A stretch of 39,634 nt of DNA, taken from Clostridium tertium (GTDB lineage Bacteria > Bacillota > Clostridia > Clostridiales > Clostridiaceae). The translations under genes and the position numbers were made by a program. Location of the stretch: positions 1 to 39,634 of the forward strand of contig NZ_JAGGJY010000024.1 of NCBI RefSeq assembly GCF_017873245.1, read 5' to 3'. Position 1 is the stretch's first letter, and each line of letters starts with the position of its first letter. Of the stretch, positions 25,957 to 36,627 are shown one piece after another. A model generated the notes under the pieces. That model did not search any database. It was not told where the DNA came from and saw only the letters and a list, made by a program, of their open reading frames with translations.

Positions 25957-27336
25957 CTACTTTCCACAACAAAATTCTTTAAATATTTTATTAACTAAGT
26001 CTTCTTCTAACTCTGAACCAGTAATTTCTCCTAAAGCTTTTAAGGCTGCAGTTACATATATTGAAATTAAATCAAGAAACTCATTATTTTTAACTCTTAT
26101 TAGAGCATCATCACAATTTTCCTTTGCTCTAATTAAAGCTTGCTTATGTCTTGAGTTAGATATTATTAAACTTTCGCTATCTATTTTACCATTAAAGAAC
26201 ATATTCTTAATCTCATTTTTTAATCCATCTATTCCAACATCTTCTTTTGCGGAAATTTTTATTATATTTTTAAAATTATTTAATAAAGATTTATCTAATT
26301 TATTTTCTAAATCTATTTTATTTAATAAAACTATAGAATTTTTATTTTTTATAGCTTCTATTATTTCAATATCTTCTTTATCTAATTCCCTAGAAGAATC
26401 TAATACTAATAAAACTAAATCTGCCTCATTTATTTTTTCTTTTGATTTTTCAACTCCAATTTTTTCAACTATATCTTCAGTTTCCCTTATTCCCGCCGTA
26501 TCTATTATCTTTACTGGTATTCCATCAAGATTTATATATTCTTCTATTACATCTCTAGTAGTTCCAGCAATATCTGTAACAATTGCTCTTTTTTCTTTCA
26601 AAAGGACATTTAATAAAGATGACTTTCCTACATTTGGTTTACCTACTATAGCTAAACTTAATCCATCTCTTATTATCTTACCTTCATCTGCACCTTTAAG
26701 TAGTTTACTCATATCATCGCATGCTTTTTCAAGACTATCTTTTACTCTCAATGGAATAGTCGGGTCAACTTCCTCATCATCTTCTGTAAAATCTACAGCA
26801 TATTCTATTAGAGCTAATACATTTAATAGATATTCTCTAAGCTTATTGATTTTTTTAGATAATGAACCTGTACTTTGCATTAATGCTGATTTCATTGCTA
26901 ATTCAGTTTTAGCTGTGATCAAATCCATAACTGCCTCTGCTTGAGATAAATCTATTCTTCCGTTCAAAAATGCTCTTTTAGTAAATTCACCTGGATCTGC
27001 TATCCTTGCTCCAGCCTTTATAACCATTTCTAGAACCTTATTTGTTGATGTTACTCCGCCATGACAATTTATTTCTACAGTATCTTCTGCTGTGAAACTT
27101 TTCGGCCCCTTCATATAGCTTATAATTACTTCATCTATTAGATCTTCTTTATCTATATCAACTATATGACCATATCTCATAGTATAAGTCTTCATATCTC
27201 TTATATCTTTTCCACTTTTGGCCCTAAAAATTTTAGAGACTATCTCTAATGCCTTATCACCAGATACTCTTATAATTGCAATTCCACCTTCTCCAATTGC
27301 TGTGGATATAGCGCAAATTGTATCAAATTCTTTCAT
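25957..27336 (-). CDS. mnmE: tRNA modification GTPase MnmE
   Basis: A 459-residue GTPase, partner of MnmG. There is an N-terminal tetrahydrofolate-binding domain (about 1-120), a central helical domain interrupted by a G domain with G1 GKPNVGKS (about 232-239), G2/G3 DIAGTTRD and DTAGIRET, G4 NKID, and the invariant C-terminal CCGK (modification-active Cys). Two adjacent ATGs follow GGAGG by 4 and 7 nt; the second (27336) has the better spacing and family-like start [20 protein letters not shown] lies about 75 nt upstream after the khpB terminator. Confidence 0.97.
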   Translation of the reverse strand: MKEFDTICAISTAIGEGGIAIIRVSGDKALEIVSKIFRAKSGKDIRDMKTYTMRYGHIVDIDKEDLIDEVIISYMKGPKSFTAEDTVEINCHGGVTSTNKVLEMVIKAGARIADPGEFTKRAFLNGRIDLSQAEAVMDLITAKTELAMKSALMQSTGSLSKKINKLREYLLNVLALIEYAVDFTEDDEEVDPTIPLRVKDSLEKACDDMSKLLKGADEGKIIRDGLSLAIVGKPNVGKSSLLNVLLKEKRAIVTDIAGTTRDVIEEYINLDGIPVKIIDTAGIRETEDIVEKIGVEKSKEKINEADLVLLVLDSSRELDKEDIEIIEAIKNKNSIVLLNKIDLENKLDKSLLNNFKNIIKISAKEDVGIDGLKNEIKNMFFNGKIDSESLIISNSRHKQALIRAKENCDDALIRVKNNEFLDLISIYVTAALKALGEITGSELEEDLVNKIFKEFCCGK

Positions 27337-27456
27337 CATCTATCCTCCTTAAAGTATTTTAGATAAATTCTTTCGTTCAATATATCAGGTATATTTATAT
27401 TATACCCCATTTTAACTAATATTCATTTTACAAAACTATTTGAATTAAGTCAAAAT

Positions 27457-27500
27457 AAATAAAAGGTAAGAAAGCCAATTGGCCTTCTTACCTTTTATTT
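27457..27500 (-). terminator. terminator of the rpmH-rnpA-yidD-yidC-khpB operon
   Basis: A 20-bp stem with one mismatch (27457-27476 with 27481-27500, loop AATT), overlapping the khpB stop codon (27495-27497). It separates the operon from mnmE. Confidence 0.88.
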
Positions 27501-28118
27501 ATTTATATCCACTACAACTCTTCTGTAAGGCTCATCACCTTCGCTAAATGTGTAGACATATTCATTATCTTGTAAAGCAGAATGTATTACTCTTCTTTCA
27601 TAAGGATTCATTGGTTCTAACTTATAAGGTCTTCTAGTCTTTCTAACTTTATATGCAGTTTTTTCAGCAACTCTTTTTAAAGTATCTTCCCTTTTGCTTC
27701 TATAATTCTCAGTATCCAAAACCACTTTTTTATAAGGAATATCATGCCCCTTATTAACAACTAGCGAAGCTAAATATTGTAGAGAATCTAAAGTTTCTCC
27801 TCTATATCCAATAATTAATCCCATTTTAGGACCATTTAAATCTATATGAACAACATCATTAACTTCTCTAATCCTTATTTCAGCTTGTACTTTCATATTA
27901 TCAAGAATACTTCTTAAAAATACTCTTACATCTTCCTTATAATCTCTTTTAACTTTAACTAATATTTTTGCTGGCTTTGTTCCTATAATATTTAGAAATC
28001 CTTTTGATCCTTCATCTAAAATCTCATATTCAACCTTATCTTCTGTAAGATTTAATTCTTTTAAAGCGCTTTGCAATGCTTCACTTACGCTTTTCCCTGT
28101 CATTTCTAATGTTTTCAT
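27495..28118 (-). CDS. khpB: RNA-binding protein KhpB (Jag/SpoIIIJ-associated)
   Basis: A 207-residue RNA-binding protein of the Jag/KhpB/EloR family. It has an N-terminal Jag-N domain (about 1-50, EMTGKSVSEALQSALKELN), a linker, a KH domain with the GxxG-type loop in LIIGYRGETLDSL (about 119-131), and a C-terminal R3H domain with Arg and His in YERRVIHSALQ. AGGTGG lies about 11 nt before the ATG, with a closer GGGT. It is located 39 nt downstream of yidC, the standard oriC-proximal order. Confidence 0.95.
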   Translation of the reverse strand: MKTLEMTGKSVSEALQSALKELNLTEDKVEYEILDEGSKGFLNIIGTKPAKILVKVKRDYKEDVRVFLRSILDNMKVQAEIRIREVNDVVHIDLNGPKMGLIIGYRGETLDSLQYLASLVVNKGHDIPYKKVVLDTENYRSKREDTLKRVAEKTAYKVRKTRRPYKLEPMNPYERRVIHSALQDNEYVYTFSEGDEPYRRVVVDINK

Positions 28119-28157
28119 ACCCTATTCACCACCTAGTAAATACTAAATATAATAATC

Positions 28158-28922
28158 TTAATTTTTTTTCTTAGTCTTTGGTGTTGCTTTTTTTGCGTTT
28201 TGAATAGTTTTTAACTTTTCTTCTTCTTCTTTTGCTACCTTTTTCTTTTTAGCTGGCAAGTAATTTAAGAAATAAGTTTGTGCTAATTGTATAACTCCAC
28301 CTATTACCCAATAAATAACTAGAAGGGAACTAAAGTTGATAGCCATTACCCCCATCATACCTGCCATCATGATATTCATACTTCCCATATTCATAGGACT
28401 ATTTTCATTTTTAGGCATTGACTTAGTTAAAAGTAAACTTGGTAAATAAGTACTTAAGAAAGCTAATACCGGCATTATAAAGTAAGGATCTTTTTCAAAT
28501 ACATTTGGTATCCATAAAAATGATGGATGTACTACTGATCCCTTATCTATATTCATAAACACATAATATAACGCAAATAGTATTGGTAATGGTAATAATG
28601 TTGGAAGACATCCACCAAACATACTTACATTATTTTCTTTCATGCATTTTGAATACTCAGCTTGCATCTTTTGAGGATCATTTGCATATTTCTTTTGTAT
28701 TGCATTTAATTCTGGTTGAATTTCTTGCATTCTAGCATTTGATCTATTAGCCTTTATATTTAATGGAAGTATTAATAATCTAATTATTATTGTAAATATT
28801 GCGATTGCTAATACATATGAAACCCCACTTGGTTCCATATTAAATACTGAAAGAATAAAATCATGTAGAACATTAAATATACCTGTCAAGAAATTTGTTA
28901 TTGGTGATAAGAAACTCATCAT
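28158..28922 (-). CDS. yidC: membrane protein insertase YidC (OxaA/SpoIIIJ type)
   Basis: A 254-residue insertase with five membrane segments (about 35-58, 104-124, 148-168, 180-196, 198-220). The conserved groove Arg is Arg48 in FTIIIRLLILPL. The cytoplasmic hairpin follows (QEIQPELNAIQKKYANDPQKMQ) and the tail is very basic (about 225-254), consistent with ribosome docking. No lipobox Cys is seen, unlike Bacillus SpoIIIJ. Two successive ATGs (28922, 28919) are possible. The only clear GGAGG is about 13 nt upstream, a long spacing. Confidence 0.96.
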   Translation of the reverse strand: MMSFLSPITNFLTGIFNVLHDFILSVFNMEPSGVSYVLAIAIFTIIIRLLILPLNIKANRSNARMQEIQPELNAIQKKYANDPQKMQAEYSKCMKENNVSMFGGCLPTLLPLPILFALYYVFMNIDKGSVVHPSFLWIPNVFEKDPYFIMPVLAFLSTYLPSLLLTKSMPKNENSPMNMGSMNIMMAGMMGVMAINFSSLLVIYWVIGGVIQLAQTYFLNYLPAKKKKVAKEEEEKLKTIQNAKKATPKTKKKN

Positions 28923-28940
28923 CTTTTATGCGTAACCTCC

Positions 28941-29150
28941 TTATTTTACAGGGTCGTATCCACCCTTAGCAAATGGATGACACCTTAAAATTCTCTTTAT
29001 AGCTAAAAAACCACCCTTTATTGCTCCATATTTATTAATAGCATCTATTGCATATTGTGAACATGTAGGAACATAAATACATGTTGGTGGTCTCATTGGC
29101 GAAATATATTTTCTATATAAATATATAGATCTTAACATTATCTTCTTCAT
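28941..29150 (-). CDS. yidD: membrane protein insertion efficiency factor YidD
   Basis: A 69-residue protein with the YidD/DUF37 pattern: [24 protein letters not shown], then [24 protein letters not shown], with three conserved Cys. It overlaps the rnpA stop codon by one base (TAATG at 29150), so translation is coupled to rnpA. It acts at the inner face of the membrane to help YidC. Confidence 0.97.
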   Translation of the reverse strand: MKKIMLRSIYLYRKYISPMRPPTCIYVPTCSQYAIDAINKYGAIKGGFLAIKRILRCHPFAKGGYDPVK

Positions 29151-29500
29151 TATTTATATAAGCCTGCCTTTAAAAAAAGTTTTTTCATTGCATTTTCAAC
29201 TTCTGAGAAACTTTTTCCTTTTATCGCGCTTCTTGCTACAAACACAAAATCGTAGCCACTCTTAAGGTCCTTTTCATTAAGTCTATAGCTTTCGGTTATC
29301 AATCGTTTACTTCTACTTCTAACTACGCTATTTCCAACTTTCTTACTTACTGAAATTCCTACCTTATTATAAGTAAGATTATCTTCTGTTTTATTTTTTC
29401 TATTATTAAAAGTGTATAAAACTAAAAGGTTATTAGCTAAAGACTTTCCCCTTCTATATACTAATTTAAACTCATTATTTTTTCTTAATCTGTATACCAT
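29150..29500 (-). CDS. rnpA: ribonuclease P protein component
   Basis: A 116-residue basic protein that helps the RNase P RNA mature tRNA 5' ends, including the tRNAs at the left of this window. The RNR-type motif region is [25 protein letters not shown] (in two parts about 47-71); the usual RNR is replaced by RSR. The best Shine-Dalgarno, AAAGGAG, is 13 nt from the ATG. No nearer in-frame start codon exists. Confidence 0.97.
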   Translation of the reverse strand: MVYRLRKNNEFKLVYRRGKSLANNLLVLYTFNNRKNKTEDNLTYNKVGISVSKKVGNSVVRSRSKRLITESYRLNEKDLKSGYDFVFVARSAIKGKSFSEVENAMKKLFLKAGLYK

Positions 29501-29534
29501 TGGAAACTCTATACTCCTTTTTTCCTGCTATTGC

Positions 29535-29562
29535 AGAAAAAAGGCCACTATTTGCGGCCCTT
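29535..29562 (-). terminator. partial terminator between rpmH and rnpA
   Basis: On the minus strand AAGGGCC (29562-29556) pairs with GGCCTT (29546-29541) with one bulged base, followed by six T. It lies directly after the rpmH stop codon and before rnpA. It could act as an attenuator that makes L34 more abundant than RNase P protein. Confidence 0.5.
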
Positions 29563-29695
29563 ATGCTGTTAATCTTTTTCTACCTTTTTGTCTTCTTTTC
29601 TTAAGAACAGTTCTTCCTGATGAAGTTTTCATTCTCTTTCTGAATCCATGTTCTTTTTTTCTTTGTCTCTTTTTTGGTTGGTATGTCATGAACAT
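29561..29695 (-). CDS. rpmH: 50S ribosomal protein L34
   Basis: A 44-residue very basic protein reading [20 protein letters not shown] and ending [13 protein letters not shown], a full-length L34. The ribosome binding site GGGGGTG is 7 nt before the ATG at 29695; an ATG two codons later would be too far. First gene of the operon, transcribed from a consensus promoter at 29767-29795. Confidence 0.98.
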   Translation of the reverse strand: MFMTYQPKKRQRKKEHGFRKRMKTSSGRTVLKKRRQKGRKRLTA

Positions 29696-29766
29696 TTCAC
29701 TACACCCCCTTTAAATTGTAATTTCTATAGTAAAAACTATAATTCCTATTTTAAATTTACCTTATC

Positions 29767-29795
29767 ATTATATATATATCATGTTTTTATGTCAA
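29767..29795 (-). promoter_or_regulatory. consensus sigma-A promoter of rpmH
   Basis: On the minus strand TTGACA (29795-29790) and TATAAT (29772-29767) are both perfect and exactly 17 nt apart. Transcription should start near 29760. The nearest DnaA-box-like site (29817-29825) is about 20 bp upstream of the -35. Confidence 0.93.
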
Positions 29796-29816
29796 TACAC
29801 TATAATTTTCAAATTC

Positions 29817-30160
29817 TGTTGATAAATATAAGAATTTACCACAGTTTTTTGTGGATAACTCCTTGAATACTCTATTTGACTTATGTTATTATAAATATTG
29901 AATGTGAATAATTTTACTTTTACAACAAGTTATCCACACCTGTGGATTAAATTGTGCATAACTTGTTTACTTTTTCTCTATTACTTATCTGTTTATATAT
30001 ATTTTTAGCTAAAATATTGCTTTTATACCATGTTAATAATGTGAAAAAAGGTACATACTTATATTGTGGATAACTTTTATTTATAAAAAATATCAACATA
30101 ATTATTAACATGTGAATATTTTTATTATATTTATTAACATGCACTTTCATATGTTAATAA
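29817..30160. other. oriC: origin of replication oriC (upstream DnaA-box cluster)
   Basis: The 533-bp gap between rpmH and dnaA holds five DnaA boxes that fit TTATNCACA exactly: 29850-29858 (-), 29903-29911 (-), 29930-29938 (+), 29953-29961 (-) and 30065-30073 (-). Single-mismatch sites lie at 29817-29825, 29941-29949, 30111-30119, 30131-30139 and 30152-30160. The boxes at 29930 and 29941 form an almost perfect inverted pair. The stretches 29962-30060 and 30180-30225 are almost pure A/T. The gap has no credible gene. Confidence 0.93.
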
Positions 30161-30165
30161 GTGTG

Positions 30166-30194
30166 TTGATATGTTGTTATTAACTATTTAATAT
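30166..30194 (+). promoter_or_regulatory. probable dnaA promoter
   Basis: TTGATA (30166-30171) and TAATAT (30189-30194) are 17 nt apart, about 28 nt before the dnaA ribosome binding site. Degenerate DnaA boxes immediately upstream (30131, 30152) would allow autoregulation. Confidence 0.5.
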
Positions 30195-30228
30195 TTAAAT
30201 TTAAAATTTATTTTATGGAGGATATAAA

Positions 30229-31584
30229 ATGAATAATGATCTAAAATCATTATGGGAAAAAACATTAAATATAATCAAGGGTGAAATGAGTGAAGTTAGT
30301 TTTAATACATGGATTAAAAGTTGCGAACCTATTTCTATATCTTCCAATATAATAAGAATCAGTGTTCCAAATTCCTTTACTCAAGATATATTGGAAAAGA
30401 GATATAAGGACTTAGTTGTAAATTCTATAGAAGCTGCTTGCTCAAAAGTTTACACTGTAGAATTCATGGTAGCATCTGATATTCAGGAAGCCGAAGAAAA
30501 GGAAGAAAAAAAATCAAAAATTGATGATAGAGGATCTATTACTGTAAATGATGAAATGTCTAGTTTATTAAATCCAAAGTATACATTTGCTTCTTTCGTT
30601 ATTGGTAATAGTAATAGATTTGCTCATGCAGCTTCATTAGCAGTAGCCGAATCACCTGCAAAAGCCTATAATCCTCTATTTATATATGGAGGCGTTGGTC
30701 TCGGTAAAACACATTTAATGCACGCAATTGGTCATTATGTTTTACAAAATAATTCTAATGCTAAAGTTGTATATGTATCTTCAGAAAAATTTACTAATGA
30801 GCTTATTAATGCAATAAGAGATGATAAAAATGAAGAATTTAGAAATAAGTATAGAAATGTAGACATTTTACTTATAGATGATATTCAATTTATAGCTGGA
30901 AAGGAAAGAACTCAAGAGGAGTTTTTCCATACATTCAATGCATTACATGATGCTAATAAACAAATAATTCTATCATCTGATAGACCCCCTAAAGAAATTC
31001 CTACTTTGGAGGATAGATTACGTTCTAGATTTGAATGGGGCTTAATTGCTGATATTCAAGCGCCAGATTTTGAAACTAGAATGGCAATATTAAAAAAGAA
31101 AGCTGATGTAGAAAAACTAAATGTTGCAAATGAAGTTATGGTTTATATTGCAACTAAAATTAAGTCTAATATTAGGGAGTTAGAAGGAGCTTTAATTAGA
31201 ATTGTCGCTTACTCGTCACTTACTAATAGGCCGATTACTGTTGAGTTAGCAAGTGAAGCCCTTAAAGATATAATATCAAATAAGCAAAACAGGAATGTAA
31301 CTATAGACGTTATACAGGATGTTGTTGCTGGATATTTTAACCTTAGAATAGAAGACTTAAAATCTCAAAGAAGGACTAGGAATGTAGCCTATCCTAGACA
31401 AATTGCAATGTATTTAAGCAGAAAGCTAACTGATATGTCTTTACCTAAAATAGGTGAAGAGTTTGGGGGCAGGGATCATACTACTGTTATACATGCTTAT
31501 GAAAAAATATCTGATAGTTTAAATACAGATGAAAGCCTACAACACACAGTAAATGATATAACAAAGAAGCTAACTCAAAATTAA
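30229..31584 (+). CDS. dnaA: chromosomal replication initiator protein DnaA
   Basis: A 451-residue initiator. Domain I (about 1-80, [22 protein letters not shown]) is followed by a short charged linker (about 85-110) and the AAA+ domain with Walker A GGVGLGKT (154-161) and Walker [10 protein letters not shown] (213-221). Domain IV carries the DnaA signature ending [15 protein letters not shown], which reads the DnaA boxes. GGAGG lies 8 nt before the ATG. It is the first rightward gene after oriC. Confidence 0.99.
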   Translation: MNNDLKSLWEKTLNIIKGEMSEVSFNTWIKSCEPISISSNIIRISVPNSFTQDILEKRYKDLVVNSIEAACSKVYTVEFMVASDIQEAEEKEEKKSKIDDRGSITVNDEMSSLLNPKYTFASFVIGNSNRFAHAASLAVAESPAKAYNPLFIYGGVGLGKTHLMHAIGHYVLQNNSNAKVVYVSSEKFTNELINAIRDDKNEEFRNKYRNVDILLIDDIQFIAGKERTQEEFFHTFNALHDANKQIILSSDRPPKEIPTLEDRLRSRFEWGLIADIQAPDFETRMAILKKKADVEKLNVANEVMVYIATKIKSNIRELEGALIRIVAYSSLTNRPITVELASEALKDIISNKQNRNVTIDVIQDVVAGYFNLRIEDLKSQRRTRNVAYPRQIAMYLSRKLTDMSLPKIGEEFGGRDHTTVIHAYEKISDSLNTDESLQHTVNDITKKLTQN

Positions 31585-31616
31585 TTAACAACTGTACATA
31601 AATATATTGAATTGTT

Positions 31617-31720
31617 TGTGGATAACTACTAAAATCAATATTGATTGTTAATACTGTGGATAAGGTATATGATTTTTGTTCAACTTATCCACAATATTTT
31701 TTTATAAGTAATTTAGTATT
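31617..31720. other. downstream DnaA-box cluster between dnaA and dnaN
   Basis: Three perfect DnaA boxes (31617-31625 on -, 31655-31663 on -, 31685-31693 on +) are followed by an A/T-only stretch (31694-31714 and beyond) with TAA/TAG-like triplets that could be the unwinding element. This mirrors the downstream half of the bipartite Bacillus origin. Farther on (about 31759-31817) is simple-sequence DNA: CTA/TTA triplets and TATCTATA units before the dnaN ribosome binding site. Confidence 0.85.
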
Positions 31721-31843
31721 TTCAAGGGGTTTAAGTACTTATTAACATATCAACAGCCCCTACTACTACTATTATTAATTTATATCTATATATTTATCTA
31801 TATCTATAGATATCTAATGTATATAACTTAAGGAGGTTTTTAT

Positions 31844-32944
31844 ATGATATTTATCTGTGAAAAACAAAAACTACAAGAAGGTATATCGATTGCCAATAAA
31901 GCTATAACTGGTAAAACAACAATGCCTATTTTAGAAGGAATCTATATAAATGCTAAAAATGAAGGATTAACATTAATAGGATCTGATATGGATGTATCTA
32001 TTGAAACAAAAGTAGATGCTGATATATTAGAAGAAGGTATGATCGTAATAGATGCAAGAATATTTGGAGAGATAATAAGAAAATTACCTAATTCAGATAT
32101 AAAAATAGAAACTTTAGAAAATGATATAATACAAATAACATGTGAAAAATCAGTATTTAACTTGGTTTATATGAATGGAGAAGATTATCCAGCTTTACCT
32201 AGCATAAATGAAAATCTTTCAGTTGAAGTTTCTCAAAATATATTAAAAAATATGATTAAAGGAACATCATTTGCAATAGCTCAAGATGAAACTAGACCAA
32301 TATTACAAGGAATTTTATTTGAGGTTAAAAATAAAAATTTAAATTTAGTAGCATTAGATGGATATAGATTGGCAGTAAGAAGTGAGTTCCTAGATAATGA
32401 TAATGAAATAGAAGTAGTTATTCCAGGAAAAACATTAAATGAAGTTTCAAAAATATTAGAAGATGTTTCTGATATAGTAAAAATAACATTTACTAACAAT
32501 CATATATTATTTAATTTAAATAATACAAAAGTTATCTCTAGATTATTAGATGGTAAATTTGTAAATTATTCATCTTTATTGCCTCAAGAGCACAAAATAT
32601 TAGTAGATGTGAATAAGCAACAATTACAAAGTTGTATAGAGAGAGCTTCCTTAATGGCTAAGGACAGCAATAGTAATTTAATAAAATTAGAAGTTCAAGA
32701 AGAGAATATGATAATAACATCTAATTCTCAATTGGGAAAGGTTAGGGAAGAACTTACTATAAATCTGCAAGGAGAACCAATACAAATTGCATTTAACTCT
32801 AGATATTTATTAGATGTATTAAAGAATGTAGATGATGATGAAGTTAAATTAGAGATGACATCAAGTGTTAGTCCTTGTGTGATAAAATGTAAAAATACAG
32901 ACAATTCAAAGTATCTTGTTCTACCGGTTAGATTAATAAGATAG
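31844..32944 (+). CDS. dnaN: DNA polymerase III beta subunit (sliding clamp)
   Basis: A 366-residue clamp made of three similar domains (about 1-120, 125-245, 246-366). Characteristic segments include TTMPILEGIYI (about 25-35), RPILQGILFEV (about 150-160), LVALDGYRLAV and the C-terminal YLVLPVRLIR, which matches the clamp C-terminal consensus (usually LPVR/MPMRL). AAGGAGG lies about 8 nt before the ATG. Confidence 0.99.
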   Translation: MIFICEKQKLQEGISIANKAITGKTTMPILEGIYINAKNEGLTLIGSDMDVSIETKVDADILEEGMIVIDARIFGEIIRKLPNSDIKIETLENDIIQITCEKSVFNLVYMNGEDYPALPSINENLSVEVSQNILKNMIKGTSFAIAQDETRPILQGILFEVKNKNLNLVALDGYRLAVRSEFLDNDNEIEVVIPGKTLNEVSKILEDVSDIVKITFTNNHILFNLNNTKVISRLLDGKFVNYSSLLPQEHKILVDVNKQQLQSCIERASLMAKDSNSNLIKLEVQEENMIITSNSQLGKVREELTINLQGEPIQIAFNSRYLLDVLKNVDDDEVKLEMTSSVSPCVIKCKNTDNSKYLVLPVRLIR

Positions 32945-32999
32945 AAAGGAGATTATGCATAAAGAATGAATTAATATGCATAAAACTGGAAATGGATGA
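32945..32999 (+). other. leader with two mini-ORFs before the S4-domain gene
   Basis: AAAGGAG (32945-32951) is 3 nt before an ATG that encodes Met-His-Lys-Glu-stop (32955-32969). A second ATG encodes Met-His-Lys-Thr-Gly-Asn-Gly-stop (32976-32999), and its stop codon overlaps the first codons of the S4-domain gene (start 32992). Both begin with the same ATGCATAAA. This arrangement could couple translation, but it may be chance. Confidence 0.4.
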
Positions 33000-33198
33000 A
33001 ATTAAAATAAATACTGAGTTTATAAAATTAGATTCATTTTTAAAGTGGTGTGGAGCTGCATCTTTAGGATCAGAAGCTAAAATGTATATTTTAGATGAGA
33101 TGGTTAAAGTGAATGGTGAAGTTTGTACTCAAAGAGGAAAAAAATTAAAACAAGGTGATATAGTAGAGTTCAATGGAGAAAAGTATAAAATTATTTAA
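32992..33198 (+). CDS. S4-domain RNA-binding protein (YaaA/RlbA type)
   Basis: A 68-residue protein that is essentially one S4 domain: FIKLDSFLKWCGAASLGSEAK, then VKVNGEVCTQRGKKLKQGDIVEF. In this position (dnaN to recF) it is the ortholog of Bacillus yaaA/rlbA, a ribosome-associated protein reported to act in large-subunit assembly. Its own ribosome binding site is weak (a GGA about 3 nt from the ATG). A strong AAAGGAG (32945-32951) lies 41 nt upstream and instead serves tiny reading frames. Confidence 0.93.
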   Translation: MDEIKINTEFIKLDSFLKWCGAASLGSEAKMYILDEMVKVNGEVCTQRGKKLKQGDIVEFNGEKYKII

Positions 33199-33277
33199 TA
33201 ATAATAAATATTTATTACCATTAACCTAATAATTACTTTTATTCCTCTAATATGTTATAATTAAAATAGGTGTAAAA

Positions 33278-34363
33278 ATGTATATTAAAAGACTACAGAT
33301 GTTAAATTATAGAAATTATAAATCTTTAAATATAACACTTGGTAAAAATGTAAATGTATTTATGGGGGATAATGCTCAAGGGAAAACAAATATTCTTGAA
33401 GCAATTTATTATTGTGCTTTTGCAAAATCACATAGAACTTCAAAAGATAGAGAATTAATAAATTGGAACTCAGATAGTGCATATGTAAGTTTATTGGTAG
33501 GTAAAGATAGACTTGATAAAAATATCGATATAAATATACTAAAGGATGGAAAAAAAGCCATCAAGATTAACAAAATTAAGGTATCTAAAATAGGGGAGTT
33601 GTTTGGAAATTTTAATGTTGTTATGTTTTCCCCAGAAGATTTAAAGATTATAAAAGATTCTCCTGGAGTAAGAAGAAAGTTTATTGATATGGAGCTATGT
33701 CAATTAAATTCTAAATACTATTATAATCTAGTACAATATAATAAGGTTTTGAATGAACGTAATGTTGTATTAAAAAATAGAAAGCTAGATTCAGAAATTT
33801 TAGATATATATGATATACAATTAGCAAATTTTGGGTATCATATAATAATAGAAAGACTTAAATATATCAATAAGTTGAATTTCTATGGAAAGGATATTCA
33901 TAAAGATATATCTTCAGGAAAAGAAAATGTAGAGTTTAAATACATAAGTACAATAAAGGATCTAGAAGATATAGAAAATAGTTTTTATGAATTACTAAGA
34001 AGAAATAGAAAAAAGGATATTGAAAAGGGAACTACTAGTATAGGACCTCATAGAGATGATTTTATTGTGCTAATTAATGATGTAGATACTAAAAGCTTTG
34101 GGTCACAAGGACAGCAAAGAAGTGCTGTCCTTACAATAAAGTTTTCATCTTTAAAAATAATAAAGGAAATGACATCAGAGTATCCAGTTTTATTATTAGA
34201 TGATGTTTTATCAGAATTAGATTTTAATAGAAAGAGATATATTCTAAGTACGATTGGAGAAATCCAAACTATAATAACGTGCACAGGAATAGAAGATCTT
34301 ACAAATTATTTAGATAATAGCTCCAGGGTCTTTAAGGTCAAAGAAGGAGAAATCCTAAATTAA
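33278..34363 (+). CDS. recF: DNA replication and repair protein RecF
   Basis: A 361-residue SMC-like ATPase that loads RecA at single-stranded gaps. Walker A is GDNAQGKTN (30-38), RecF signatures SPEDLKIIKDSPGVRRKFID (about 113-132) and SFGSQGQQRSAVLTIKFS (about 271-288, the ABC signature) and Walker B PVLLLDDVLSELD (about 303-315) are intact. The ribosome binding site is AGGTG. The 79-bp gap before it contains a TATAAT (33255-33260) without a good -35. Confidence 0.98.
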   Translation: MYIKRLQMLNYRNYKSLNITLGKNVNVFMGDNAQGKTNILEAIYYCAFAKSHRTSKDRELINWNSDSAYVSLLVGKDRLDKNIDINILKDGKKAIKINKIKVSKIGELFGNFNVVMFSPEDLKIIKDSPGVRRKFIDMELCQLNSKYYYNLVQYNKVLNERNVVLKNRKLDSEILDIYDIQLANFGYHIIIERLKYINKLNFYGKDIHKDISSGKENVEFKYISTIKDLEDIENSFYELLRRNRKKDIEKGTTSIGPHRDDFIVLINDVDTKSFGSQGQQRSAVLTIKFSSLKIIKEMTSEYPVLLLDDVLSELDFNRKRYILSTIGEIQTIITCTGIEDLTNYLDNSSRVFKVKEGEILN

Positions 34364-34377
34364 AAGGAGGAATTCTT

Positions 34378-34638
34378 ATGTTTTTACATTTAGGAGAAAA
34401 TGTTGTTGTTCCAATTAAAGATATAATTGGAATTTTTGATTTGCAAACTACAATGTATAGTTCGGATACTAGTGCATTCATAAGAATGGCAGAAGAAGAT
34501 GGGTTTGTAGAGAGAATTTCTAAAGAAAAACCAAAATCATTTGTTATAGCTGAAGTTAATAAAATGAGTAAAGTTTATTTATCTCCAATATCATCTTCAA
34601 CTTTAACAAAGAGAACAAATATAGATTATAATCCATAA
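34378..34638 (+). CDS. remB: extracellular matrix regulator RemB (DUF370)
   Basis: An 86-residue DUF370 protein starting MFLHLGENVVVPIKDIIGIFDL, the same place and family as Bacillus subtilis RemB (YaaB). RemA and RemB are DNA-binding activators of matrix and osmoprotection genes in Bacillus; the role in clostridia is not shown. AAAGGAGG lies about 7 nt before the ATG, and the gene is 14 nt after recF. Likely cotranscribed recF-remB-gyrB-gyrA. Confidence 0.93.
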   Translation: MFLHLGENVVVPIKDIIGIFDLQTTMYSSDTSAFIRMAEEDGFVERISKEKPKSFVIAEVNKMSKVYLSPISSSTLTKRTNIDYNP

Positions 34639-34671
34639 CTCCAATGTTAAATCTTCATGTGATTATAATAA

Positions 34672-36606
<1,935 letters not shown>

Positions 36607-36627
36607 TACTAAAACGAGGTGAGGTAC

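Noticed and set aside
25874..26944. Long plus-strand frame (356 codons) opposite mnmG/mnmE
   Set aside because: It is a Ser/Leu/Ile/Phe-rich shadow of two intact, highly conserved genes and has no ribosome binding site.
29947..30150. Open frame of 67 codons on the minus strand inside oriC
   Set aside because: It runs through the DnaA boxes, has no ribosome binding site of note and has a composition explained by AT-rich DNA.
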